Positions 1 through 9,745 of a DNA stretch of 64,000 nucleotides are shown one piece after another. The number at the start of each line of letters is the position of its first letter. Within the stretch, counting starts at the first letter, position 1. Source of the DNA: Pseudodesulfovibrio sediminis (GTDB lineage Bacteria; Desulfobacterota; Desulfovibrionia; Desulfovibrionales; Desulfovibrionaceae); the NCBI RefSeq assembly GCF_020886695.1, contig NZ_AP024485.1, forward strand, positions 2,795,001 through 2,859,000, read 5' to 3'. Made by a program: the position numbers and the translations under genes. The notes below the pieces were generated by a model. The model saw only the letters and a program-made list of their open reading frames with translations. It searched no databases and was not told the origin of the DNA.

Positions 1-2456
<2,456 letters not shown>

Positions 2457-2525
2457 ACATTATATGGAATTCTCTCTTCCCCTATTTACTTATATATTTG
2501 AGTAAATATTACTCAACTCTTTTTT

Positions 2526-2640
2526 CTTGGTGACCAAGGAGGAGGGGGTACACCCGGTCCCATTCCGAACCCGGTAGTTAAGCCCTCCATCGCCGATGAT
2601 ACTGCATGGTAGCGTGTGGGAAAGTAGGTCGTTGCCAAGG
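2526..2640 (+). rRNA. rrf: 5S ribosomal RNA
   Basis: About 115 nt, lying 70 nt after the 23S end. The ends pair (CTTGG with CCAAG). Internal hallmarks are CCCATTCCGAACCCGG (near 2558) and GGGAAAGTAGGTCG at the 3' side. It is the last gene of the rRNA operon and no tRNA follows it. Confidence 0.95.
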
Positions 2641-2650
2641 AATATTTCTA

Positions 2651-2682
2651 AAGCCCTGATTCATACGAATCAGGGCTTTTTT
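2651..2682 (+). terminator. rRNA operon terminator
   Basis: Stem AAGCCCTGATTC / GAATCAGGGCTT with a short loop, followed by a T run. It sits 10 nt after the 5S gene and ends the ribosomal operon. Confidence 0.9.
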
Positions 2683-2756
2683 GCGTTTATAAGGCCAGGA
2701 CATGATTGCCCCACATCCTGGCTGGGGAGATACCTTATGCATGGGCATGCGCGTTC

Positions 2757-3419
2757 TCATGTCGGATAGGAAATGTGCACTTCCGGTACACCTGAAGCAT
2801 CGGCCACAATCGTCGCCTGAGCAAAATTCAGAGGAGATGAAAAGTGGATTGGGGACATGGCCACAATGTCCTCCCGCTGGAGTGCACCAGGCGTGTCCGT
2901 TGAATCATCTATAGCAACGATCTGACCAACCTCCGCTTTCTGAATCGGGAGAAGTAGGGCTAAGTGGTAAGTTTCGTCCATTTTGAAAGAGACGTTTTCA
3001 TTACTCAAAACATTTTCCCAGTAGAGCCCTGCTATTTGAGAGAGGGCAATGCCAATGTCCACTTCCTTGCCGGATCTGTTCTCGATAATGATCTCGTCTT
3101 TGATCTTTGATCCGACATTTGCCATTTCCTTCAATTCGTAGTCTTCCTTGTCAACATCATATTCCAGCAACCACCGAGTGTGCAGTTCAACATCCCAAAG
3201 CTGAGTTTGGGTGAGCTGTGCATTATCTCTGTCGCCCAAAACAACAGATGGTATGTTTATCCAGGGGACGACAACAGGAGTTGGAGTTCCTGTATTAGCG
3301 GGTATATCCCCCATCATCCAAACGACACTTGTACACGACTTCGTTCGAGGAAGTGTTTGGTAAATAATATAGGTGTACTCGACGGGTGTCGGGTTTAAGA
3401 TTGATACTGTATAGTTCAT
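2757..3419 (-). CDS. RhiA-like small protein, paralogue of the next gene
   Basis: 220 residues, with no signal peptide or membrane segment. I start it at the ATG at 3419, which has GGAGGA just upstream; a GTG four codons earlier would overlap that ribosome site. The N-terminus (YTVSILNPTP, then VYQTLP-like IIYQTLP and a VVWM motif) and later blocks (E/DEIIIENRSG, NVLSNENVSF, YHLALL) line up with the protein encoded at 3479-4093, so the two are diverged duplicates about 60 bp apart on one strand. The pattern recalls RhiA, a rhizosphere-expressed protein of Rhizobium, but this is from memory and weak. Function is unknown. Base composition is more AT-rich than in genes further right. Confidence 0.7.
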   Translation of the reverse strand: MNYTVSILNPTPVEYTYIIYQTLPRTKSCTSVVWMMGDIPANTGTPTPVVVPWINIPSVVLGDRDNAQLTQTQLWDVELHTRWLLEYDVDKEDYELKEMANVGSKIKDEIIIENRSGKEVDIGIALSQIAGLYWENVLSNENVSFKMDETYHLALLLPIQKAEVGQIVAIDDSTDTPGALQREDIVAMSPIHFSSPLNFAQATIVADASGVPEVHISYPT

Positions 3420-3478
3420 GTTTTCCTCCACTGGTTACATGAGGCGGCGACCACCAGAGTGGTCGCCGCTGTTGTTTG

Positions 3479-4093
3479 TTAACGCCTGGAGTAGCCAACT
3501 GCGTATTCAATGGAGTCACCCAATCGAGCGGCCTCAATTGTGGCCACATTGGAACCTTCCGCGAAAGTCAGTTTGAGAGGACCCACTTCAACATTGCTGC
3601 TGATGACCTCACCCCTTTGCACGTCGCGGAAAAGGCCGACCCAGTATGTCGGTGTGACAATGAACTGAGCCGAAGCGTTGCTCAGGACGTTTCTCTTGTA
3701 AACGGATCCCATGCCGGCCATGCCGATGCCCGGATTGGCTTCAAGACCCGATATGTTGTTGATGATGATCTGTTCTTTTTGCTCCAAGGGAAGAGCCTGA
3801 ACCAATTCCAGTTGCTGAACACCGTCCTTGTAAACGATGTTCCATTCGTAACCCAAGTTGGTGTTCATGGCCTGAGAGGAGTAATATACACCCAGGGGCG
3901 CGTCCTGTCGGTAGTCAGCGATAGCGACGTTGTAGTTCTCTTCCCAAGTCACTCCGCTAAAACCAGACTGAGGCACAGTTGACAGTTTCCAGGCCACGCT
4001 GTCGAGACCAATGGAATTTGGGATTGTCTGATATACAGCCATATTCCATGTCCTGTCCGTGCTGTTCTTGAAATCAACATAATAATTGGCCAT
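3479..4093 (-). CDS. RhiA-like small protein
   Basis: 204 residues, soluble, no signal peptide. The ATG at 4093 follows AGGAGATTCTC, a good ribosome site. The sequence begins NYYVDFKNSTDRTWNMAVYQ and has SVAWK, VTWEENYNVAIADY, EQIIINNISG and YWVGLFRDVQRGEV. The alternating hydrophobic pattern suggests an all-beta fold. It shares block order with the 2757-3419 protein and resembles RhiA-type proteins (low certainty). It lies downstream of an AraC-type HTH gene on the same strand. A small perfect inverted repeat (GACACGA/TCGTGTC, 4156-4172) sits at the stop codon of that gene and could separate the two transcripts. Confidence 0.72.
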   Translation of the reverse strand: MANYYVDFKNSTDRTWNMAVYQTIPNSIGLDSVAWKLSTVPQSGFSGVTWEENYNVAIADYRQDAPLGVYYSSQAMNTNLGYEWNIVYKDGVQQLELVQALPLEQKEQIIINNISGLEANPGIGMAGMGSVYKRNVLSNASAQFIVTPTYWVGLFRDVQRGEVISSNVEVGPLKLTFAEGSNVATIEAARLGDSIEYAVGYSRR

Positions 4094-4170
4094 GAGAATC
4101 TCCTAATACTTTAAAGGGTTGTTTTCCGTTCATGGCGCCTGAACGTATGTTACAAGACACGACAATCGTG

Positions 4171-4518
4171 TCATTCCGGACTCTTGGTATAATGAATAAA
4201 ACGACCTGGGGTTGTGCAGAATATTTTTTTAAATTTGGTACGAAATTGTTGGGGTTTGGCTATACCGAGCTGCTGGGCAATCTCTTCCACTGTCACCCGT
4301 TCCATGTTCGCTATGAGAATTCTTGATCTGACAGCTTTTTCGCGATCTATATAATTCGATATGGAAAGGTCAAAATCCTCTTTAAACCGCTTGGACAAGT
4401 AGCTTTTATTGATTTTAAATGTGTCTGCTATGCTGTACCGAGTGAGTTGTGTCAGTTCCTCGGTTGTGCGGGACATGATGTATAAAGCGATAGTTTCACT
4501 CAAATCTCTTCGTTTCAT
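4171..4518 (-). CDS. AraC-type helix-turn-helix regulator, DNA-binding domain only
   Basis: 115 residues from the ATG at 4518 (a TTG 13 codons earlier is possible). Nearly the whole chain is a double HTH: a first helix pair around IADTFKINKSYLSKRFKEDF, then VEEIAQQLGIAKPQQFRTKFKKIF and TPGRFI, the usual AraC C-terminal pattern. There is no sensory domain, so it either binds constitutively or partners another protein. It is divergent from the protease gene at 4703, and the shared 180-bp gap has repeated GATACTAT motifs. It probably regulates the protease and/or the two RhiA-like genes; that is inference from position. Confidence 0.75.
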   Translation of the reverse strand: MKRRDLSETIALYIMSRTTEELTQLTRYSIADTFKINKSYLSKRFKEDFDLSISNYIDREKAVRSRILIANMERVTVEEIAQQLGIAKPQQFRTKFKKIFCTTPGRFIHYTKSPE

Positions 4519-4557
4519 TGTAAGCCCTATCCTTGTTAACGCGTGCCTGTTTATCAA

Positions 4558-4630
4558 TTGATACTATATTGTGAAAACGTATCTAGGCCTAAATCGTCGC
4601 TTTAGTGGATACTATTTGGGACTATTTTTG
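4558..4630. promoter_or_regulatory. Candidate AraC-type operator, direct repeats
   Basis: Between the divergent HTH gene and the protease gene, GATACTAT occurs at 4560-4567 and 4608-4615, followed 12 bp later by the related GGACTATTTT at 4619-4628. Tandem half-sites about one helical turn apart are the classic arrangement for AraC-family binding. No factor assignment can be made from sequence alone. Confidence 0.35.
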
Positions 4631-4702
4631 AGGAGTTCTGTTCCCTATTTTTACTCGGCAGAGTGTCATTGACGTGGAGCCAAGTATTAGGAGGATTTAC
4701 AA

Positions 4703-5662
4703 ATGAAGACTTTACGAATTGCAGAAACGGATTTTTCTCAGATTGAGTTGTCGGAAGAAGCGTTGAATCAAGTTGCGGAAGCTCTTCCGGAAGCTGTCGA
4801 ACTGCTGTTGGGCGGTAAATTCAAAAATGTGGTGGCTGTTGGTCGGGCGTATAAATGGAAGAAGGGCAAGGCATTGAAAGAGGCGTGCATCCAAGTGCAG
4901 GTCGTTGAGAAAGTGCATTCACAACTTCTTTCGGATGAAACTTTGATCCCCTCTGAGATCGGTGGGGTTATAACCGATGTGATTGAAGTGGGAGAAATTG
5001 AATTTGAGTCATTGACTGACAGGGTTCGTCCTTTACAGATTGGATTCAGTTTCGGAGCAAAGCACGAAGGTATCAAGTCTACAGGAACACTCGGAGTTTT
5101 TGCGACGGGTGAATTCAACGGACAACGGAACTATTACGCGTTAAGTAACAACCACGTCCTCGCAAATTACAATACCTTTCCTACCGGCACCTTGGTGACG
5201 CAACCCGGTCCTGATGATGGTGGTGGAAACGGCGATATTATTGGGAGTTTGGCAGCGTATGAGGAGCTTGATATCCACAATGACAATTTAGTGGATGCGG
5301 CCATGGCTATGGTCGAAGTCGATGACATTCCTGGGACGAGGCCGTATGTGTCTCAAGTTGTGGAAAATATTACAATTGGCATGGCCGTCCTGAAAAATGG
5401 TCGCACGACTGAGTTAACCGCAGGAATTATCATCTCCGACATGTGTACCACAGTCAAAAGAGATTCTCATGGCAACACCTATCGTATGGTTGATCAGGTC
5501 TCGGCTTCATACCTCAGTGCCGGCGGGGATTCAGGGTCTCTTGTTTTGAATCGGGCTGATAATAAGGCCGTGGGGTTGCACTGGGGAGCGAGCAACGCAG
5601 GCGTGCGTTACTCGTGCAAAATGGAGCACGTTCTTGATGCCTTGGGTGTAACCCTTTACTAA
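4703..5662 (+). CDS. Trypsin-fold serine protease, Nal1-like, no export signal
   Basis: 319 residues; the ATG follows AGGAGGATTTACAA. The predicted catalytic triad is His151 (LSNNHVLA), Asp198 (NLVDAAMA) and Ser277 (GGDSGSLV). The conserved QPGPDDGG segment (about 167-174) is typical of the bacterial branch of trypsin-like peptidases related to plant NARROW LEAF 1. Residues 1-110 form an alpha/beta N-terminal region like that of the same group (KNVVAVGRAYK, IPSEIGGVITDVIEVG). There is no signal peptide or transmembrane segment, so it appears cytoplasmic, which is unusual for a trypsin fold. It ends just before a strong terminator and is divergent from the HTH gene. The substrate is unknown; the neighbouring RhiA-like proteins are possible partners (inference). 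Confidence 0.85.
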   Translation: MKTLRIAETDFSQIELSEEALNQVAEALPEAVELLLGGKFKNVVAVGRAYKWKKGKALKEACIQVQVVEKVHSQLLSDETLIPSEIGGVITDVIEVGEIEFESLTDRVRPLQIGFSFGAKHEGIKSTGTLGVFATGEFNGQRNYYALSNNHVLANYNTFPTGTLVTQPGPDDGGGNGDIIGSLAAYEELDIHNDNLVDAAMAMVEVDDIPGTRPYVSQVVENITIGMAVLKNGRTTELTAGIIISDMCTTVKRDSHGNTYRMVDQVSASYLSAGGDSGSLVLNRADNKAVGLHWGASNAGVRYSCKMEHVLDALGVTLY

Positions 5663-5700
5663 TTTAAATTGATACTGGGTTCTTGAAATGACATGGATGC

Positions 5701-5729
5701 AGAAAGGGGGGCGTGCCCCCTTTCTTTTT
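5701..5729 (+). terminator. Rho-independent terminator after the protease gene
   Basis: Stem AGAAAGGGGG / CCCCCTTTCT with a short GC loop, then TTTTTG. A-rich on the other side, it may also serve the convergent LRR gene. Confidence 0.8.
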
Positions 5730-5754
5730 GTCCTTTGTCACCGGCTTTGCGGGA

Positions 5755-6513
5755 CTATGGGTATACGATTCGAGTGCTGGGCAATGCCGCCTTCAATTGC
5801 TCAAAACCTTGTTGGCTGATGCCATTGCGCCCCTGTATGTCCAGTCTTTCCAGTGAACGATGTTTGGCTAGTTCCGGGACAGAAGCATCTGTGATGTCGG
5901 TGAACGAAATGAACAGAAGACGAAGCTGCATCCCGGACAGCATGACCACGCCTGCATCGGTGATCTTGGTACGGGTGAGGTTGAGGACAGTCGGCCGAAG
6001 GTGTTTGATCTTGGCAACACCCGCGTCGCTGATATTGGTCGCTGCCATGACAAGGCTATCCAGCTGGGTGAGGTTGTGGAGGTGTTGCATGCCGTTGTCG
6101 GTGATTTTGCATTTCGGCATATTCAATGACTTCAGCTTTGTCAGGCCTGCGACATGCTGAAGGCCCTTATCGCCGATTTTCTGGGGGAGCTGGAGAATTT
6201 CCAGATTGGTGAGCACTTTGACGTGACGCATGTTGTCGTCACTGATGTTGTTCTGGATGGCGATGGAATATTTCTGCAGGTTGAGTCTTTTAAGGGTTTT
6301 CATCTGGTCAAAGGTGAGATCATACCCAACTGATTTGAGCCACACCTGTGCTGCACGCATGTCAGAGGCTCCCAGATTGACTGGCGAGGTTGTTTGAAGC
6401 TCCTGCTTTTGAATGGGTTGCATCTTTTTGGATTGGACCGATTTGAAGCCAAGCATGGTCAACACCATCAGCAATGCTACTGACAGGGAGACGAAAAATG
6501 ACATGTTCCTCAT
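5755..6513 (-). CDS. Exported leucine-rich-repeat protein
   Basis: 252 residues. The ATG at 6513 follows AAGGAGGTACC. Residues 1-23 form a hydrophobic signal or anchor segment (FFVSLSVALLMVLTMLGF). From about 80 to the end there are roughly 23-residue leucine-rich repeats of the ITDxGhxxLxxLxxLxxL type (ITDNGMQHLHNLTQLDSL, ISDAGVAKIKHL, ITDAGVVMLSGM, ITDASVPELAKH). Such repeats form a curved solenoid for protein binding. It probably acts in the periplasm or at the membrane; the partner is unknown. It is monocistronic and divergent from the dimethylargininase gene. Confidence 0.85.
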   Translation of the reverse strand: MRNMSFFVSLSVALLMVLTMLGFKSVQSKKMQPIQKQELQTTSPVNLGASDMRAAQVWLKSVGYDLTFDQMKTLKRLNLQKYSIAIQNNISDDNMRHVKVLTNLEILQLPQKIGDKGLQHVAGLTKLKSLNMPKCKITDNGMQHLHNLTQLDSLVMAATNISDAGVAKIKHLRPTVLNLTRTKITDAGVVMLSGMQLRLLFISFTDITDASVPELAKHRSLERLDIQGRNGISQQGFEQLKAALPSTRIVYP

Positions 6514-6641
6514 GGTACCTCCTTTTCAAAGACCCTGTTTTGTGCCTTGCGGCAATCAAACTTCCCTTTTTTCCACTTGACGAATTCAATGGTAAAAATC
6601 AAGTTACTGATTCAAATTATAACATTATGGAGTCAGAGGAT

Positions 6642-7400
6642 ATGTTCACACGCGCTATCACTCGCAAGCCCGGTCCCGAGATGGTCGCCGGTATTACTTC
6701 TCAGAATCTTGGCACGCCTGATTTCGATCTCGCACTCAAGCAACATGCTACCTATGTTCAGACCTTGAAAGTTCTTGGACTCGAGGTCACGGTTCTTGAG
6801 GCCGAACCTGGATATCCTGATTGTTGCTTTGTGGAGGACACTGCCGTGGTCTGTGAGCAGGTAGCTGTCATTGCCCCTCTGGGCGCGCCCACGCGTCAGG
6901 GCGAGCAGGAGTCCATGGAGCCGGTATTGGCGAAGTTCAAGCCTGTCGAGCACGTGTTGCCACCTGCGTTATTTGAAGGAGGAGACGTCCTGCAGGTGGG
7001 CAGGAAATTTTACATCGGTCTGACCGAGCGGACCAATCAGGCCGGAGCCGAAGCCCTTGGTGCAGCGGTGGCCGCACATGGTTACGAATGGTTTGCCATG
7101 CAGTGTGGTCCCAGCCTACATTTCAAGACGGATGTCAATTACATCGGCGAAAACACGCTGCTTGTGTCTCCATTTTTTGAAAATGCACCGGAGTTGGCCG
7201 AATACACACGCATAGTGGTAGACGATGACGAGGCATACGCCCGGAACTGCCTGCATATCAATGGAACCACCATCGTTCCTGCCGGTTTTCCCAAAACGCT
7301 GGCCAAGATCGAAGCCGCTGGCATACAGACCGTTGTCATTGAAATGTCCGAATACAGAAAGCTCGATGGCGGGCTGACCTGTTTGTCTCTTCGATTCTGA
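6642..7400 (+). CDS. Dimethylargininase (NG,NG-dimethylarginine dimethylaminohydrolase)
   Basis: 252 residues. I start at the ATG at 6642, which has AGAGGA five bases upstream; an ATG at 6627 lacks a ribosome site. It belongs to the amidinotransferase/arginine deiminase fold. Visible active-site features are the acidic FVEDTAVV (about 58-65), FEGGDVL, the histidine in LHFKTDVNYI, and the nucleophilic cysteine in GGLTCLSLRF at the extreme C-terminus. The family hydrolyses methylated arginine to citrulline and (di)methylamine. Chain length matches the family. It is followed after 19 bp by a methyltransferase gene, probably in one operon. A related guanidine-modifying activity cannot be excluded. 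Confidence 0.88.
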   Translation: MFTRAITRKPGPEMVAGITSQNLGTPDFDLALKQHATYVQTLKVLGLEVTVLEAEPGYPDCCFVEDTAVVCEQVAVIAPLGAPTRQGEQESMEPVLAKFKPVEHVLPPALFEGGDVLQVGRKFYIGLTERTNQAGAEALGAAVAAHGYEWFAMQCGPSLHFKTDVNYIGENTLLVSPFFENAPELAEYTRIVVDDDEAYARNCLHINGTTIVPAGFPKTLAKIEAAGIQTVVIEMSEYRKLDGGLTCLSLRF

Positions 7401-7419
7401 TTCCTGCACAGGAGGGAGG

Positions 7420-8043
7420 ATGTGGAAACGCTTTTTTTCCAGACAGGCGCGCAAGCCTTCGGGCTTGTTTGGCCGCATTATCGCCAAGAGGATTTTTGAC
7501 AAAGGGAATGATGCGCTGAACACGGCCATGGTGGACCTGGTCGCGGCACAACAGGACAATGTGGTTCTTGAGATCGGTTTTGGCTGTGGCACTGTCGTGC
7601 GGGAAGTCGCCGACCGTGTCGGCTCCGGCATGGTCGAAGGAATTGATTTTTCGGGTGCCATGATGGCTGTGGCTGGAAAGCGGAATCGGCATCATATCCG
7701 CGAAGGACGGGTCAGGCTTGTCCACGGGGATTTTGATTCTGCCGAGTATCCCGGCAACAGGTTTGATACTGTCTGTTCGGCAAACACCATTTATTTCTGG
7801 CCCGATCCCGCCAGAACATGCGAACGGATTCATCATGTGCTGAAGCCTGGCGGACGAGTTGTCCTGGCGTTTGTGGACAAGAGCAAAATGGATGCAATGC
7901 CATTGGATATGGACGTTTTTCGCCCCATCTCCTGTGACTCGGTTCGCTCCCTGCTGGAAACGGTCGGCTTCGCATCTGTTCTGGTTCATCCTGTCAAAAA
8001 AGATGGGACCATGGTTTGCGTGACCGCCTGCAAGGAAACATAA
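7420..8043 (+). CDS. SAM-dependent methyltransferase, class I
   Basis: 207 residues; the ATG follows GGAGGGAGG. A Rossmann methyltransferase core runs from about residue 45: motif I VLEIGFGCGTVV, an acidic residue at the end of beta 2 (EGIDFSGAMM), VHGDFDSAEYP, motif IV-like FDTVCSANTIYFW, and HHVLKPGGRVVLAF. This is the Methyltransf_11/25 type, acting on an unidentified small molecule or quinone-like substrate. It is cytoplasmic and likely cotranscribed with the dimethylargininase gene. Confidence 0.85.
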   Translation: MWKRFFSRQARKPSGLFGRIIAKRIFDKGNDALNTAMVDLVAAQQDNVVLEIGFGCGTVVREVADRVGSGMVEGIDFSGAMMAVAGKRNRHHIREGRVRLVHGDFDSAEYPGNRFDTVCSANTIYFWPDPARTCERIHHVLKPGGRVVLAFVDKSKMDAMPLDMDVFRPISCDSVRSLLETVGFASVLVHPVKKDGTMVCVTACKET

Positions 8044-8128
8044 GGGAGTACACGATGAAGGGGCACCCAGTCCCGCCTGCGTGAAACCGCCTCAGAGCGC
8101 CCTGTGATACCGGCAACGAATACAGAGC

Positions 8129-8158
8129 AAGCCCACCAGTGAGCACTGGTGGGCTTTA
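8129..8158 (+). terminator. Rho-independent terminator
   Basis: Stem AGCCCACCAGT / ACTGGTGGGCT with loop GAGC, followed by TTAT. It ends the dimethylargininase-methyltransferase unit and faces the convergent gene at 8207. Confidence 0.75.
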
Positions 8159-8206
8159 TATTATCCGTTGGTCTGAGAGAGAAACGCGTGTGCTTGGGCA
8201 GCGTTA

Positions 8207-9592
8207 CTAGTACTCACTGATACGCTTGGGCAAGGTAAAGAACCAGAGCTTGGAAGCGGTGCCAGTGGGAGAGAGTTCGATTCTCGTGTCCACGGGGTTG
8301 CCTTTGTATTTGACCAGACCTGACGGGTCGACAGTGTAGCTGCTCGCCTTGGTGACCGGATTGCCTTCAGCGTCAGTGGCGGGATTGACGATTTTGAAGG
8401 TGAAGCCAAAGTCGTTGTCCGATGTCACTGCCAGGGTACGCATGTCGGGCAGCAGGGCCACGCCTTCAGCCTTTCCGGGCTTCCAGCCATACTCCTTGAT
8501 GTCGATGATCCTGGTCTTCTTGACGTACCTGACGCCCAGCGTTTCCACGTCCTTGCGATCGGACAGGGTCTCCAACTCCTCGCCGTCAGCGGTCTGGATG
8601 CCGGAGATATCGGTCGCATCGGCCAGATCGATGACATAGAACGGGATGCGGGTTTTGCCGTCAGCGTTCTTGCCTCGTTCGATGAGGATGAACTTGGTTT
8701 CGGAAATGGCGTGCAGGTCGCCGATCTTGGCATCACGGGAGCGTGTATAGTCGTCCCTGTTATGCGGGTAGGCGTATTGTTTGACCTTGCCTGTGGCGGG
8801 ATCAAGCAGCATCAGGCGGCAGAAGGTGGCCTTTGATTTCTTCACGTTGCCATCCACGTCGCAGATGGACTGGATAGCCGTCAGCACTTTGTTGGAAGGC
8901 GTGACGGCAATGCCTTCGAATCCCCTGTTGGGCTGGCGGGAGGCGGCGATGATGGGCAGTTCCTTTCCCGGAACGTATTTCTTGAGGATACGCCCGTTGT
9001 TGCCGTCGATCTTGGCGATGAACGGACCGTACTCGTCACAGATCCAGAGGTGCTGCTTGTTCTCGCGGTCTATGGCGATACCTTCGGTGTCCATGCCGTC
9101 CGGGTCAAAGGCAAGTTTTTTGAGCGCGTCATTCAAGGGGATTTCGCCTGTGGCACCCACGGCCCCGATGGGGATGGCACGGCCGGATATGGGGTGCATT
9201 TTCTCATTTTTAAGCGTGATCAGGCTGGCCAGCACCGCATGGCCGTCCTTGACGCGAATGGCGCCGAAAGAGGGCGCAAAGTTCGGGGCCGGGAACATCT
9301 TGGTCGCTGTGGTCTTGTCCCCTTCAACATACTTGGGGGCATCGGCATTGGGACCCCGGTCCGAGATGGCGTAGAACACGCGTGAGCCGTCCGCGGCCTT
9401 GCCGACATAGGTCATGCCGGAGCCGATACCTATGGTGAACCCGTCAGGGAACTGGCTGGCATACATGCCGGTGTAGGGAACCAGAAAGTCTGTGGGGATT
9501 TCAATGTCATATTTTTCGACTGTCACTTCGTCAGCCATGACGGGCAGAGCGGTGGTAAGGATGAAAAGGGCAATGAAAAGCGAGCGTAGCAT
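8207..9592 (-). CDS. Exported phytase-type esterase-like beta-propeller protein
   Basis: 461 residues from the ATG at 9592, which has GGAGG nearby. A signal peptide (LRSLFIALFILTTALPVMADE) is followed by a repeated beta-strand pattern with YAISDRGPNADAP, GAIRVKDG, MDTEGIAIDRENKQHLWICDEYGPFIAKID, RGFEGIAVTP and KAEGVALLPD. This order is characteristic of the 'esterase-like activity of phytase' family (PF13449), a periplasmic propeller. Substrate specificity is uncertain; these proteins are often only annotated by family. It is monocistronic. Confidence 0.85.
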   Translation of the reverse strand: MLRSLFIALFILTTALPVMADEVTVEKYDIEIPTDFLVPYTGMYASQFPDGFTIGIGSGMTYVGKAADGSRVFYAISDRGPNADAPKYVEGDKTTATKMFPAPNFAPSFGAIRVKDGHAVLASLITLKNEKMHPISGRAIPIGAVGATGEIPLNDALKKLAFDPDGMDTEGIAIDRENKQHLWICDEYGPFIAKIDGNNGRILKKYVPGKELPIIAASRQPNRGFEGIAVTPSNKVLTAIQSICDVDGNVKKSKATFCRLMLLDPATGKVKQYAYPHNRDDYTRSRDAKIGDLHAISETKFILIERGKNADGKTRIPFYVIDLADATDISGIQTADGEELETLSDRKDVETLGVRYVKKTRIIDIKEYGWKPGKAEGVALLPDMRTLAVTSDNDFGFTFKIVNPATDAEGNPVTKASSYTVDPSGLVKYKGNPVDTRIELSPTGTASKLWFFTLPKRISEY

Positions 9593-9693
9593 GAAAGCCT
9601 CCATATGATTTTTTCACTGTATAGTGAAGAAAAGGTCACACGACATGGCAATCCGGTGGCGATTTGGTGAACAGGCAGGCCATTGAGCGAACA

Positions 9694-9726
9694 AAAAAAA
9701 GGCCGGGCAGCATGCCCGGCCTTTTT
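9694..9726 (-). terminator. Terminator downstream of the AsmA gene
   Basis: GGCCGGGCAG / (C)TGCCCGGCC-type palindrome flanked by A8 on the plus strand and T5 on the other side, so it can work in both directions. It lies 20 bp beyond the AsmA stop on the minus strand. Confidence 0.8.
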
Positions 9727-9745
9727 CAGTATGTTGAGGTGTGCA

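Noticed and set aside
8262-8290. tRNA-like T-arm (GAGAGTTCGATTCTC)
   Set aside because: It lies inside the phytase-type esterase gene, and no acceptor, D or anticodon arms fit around it.
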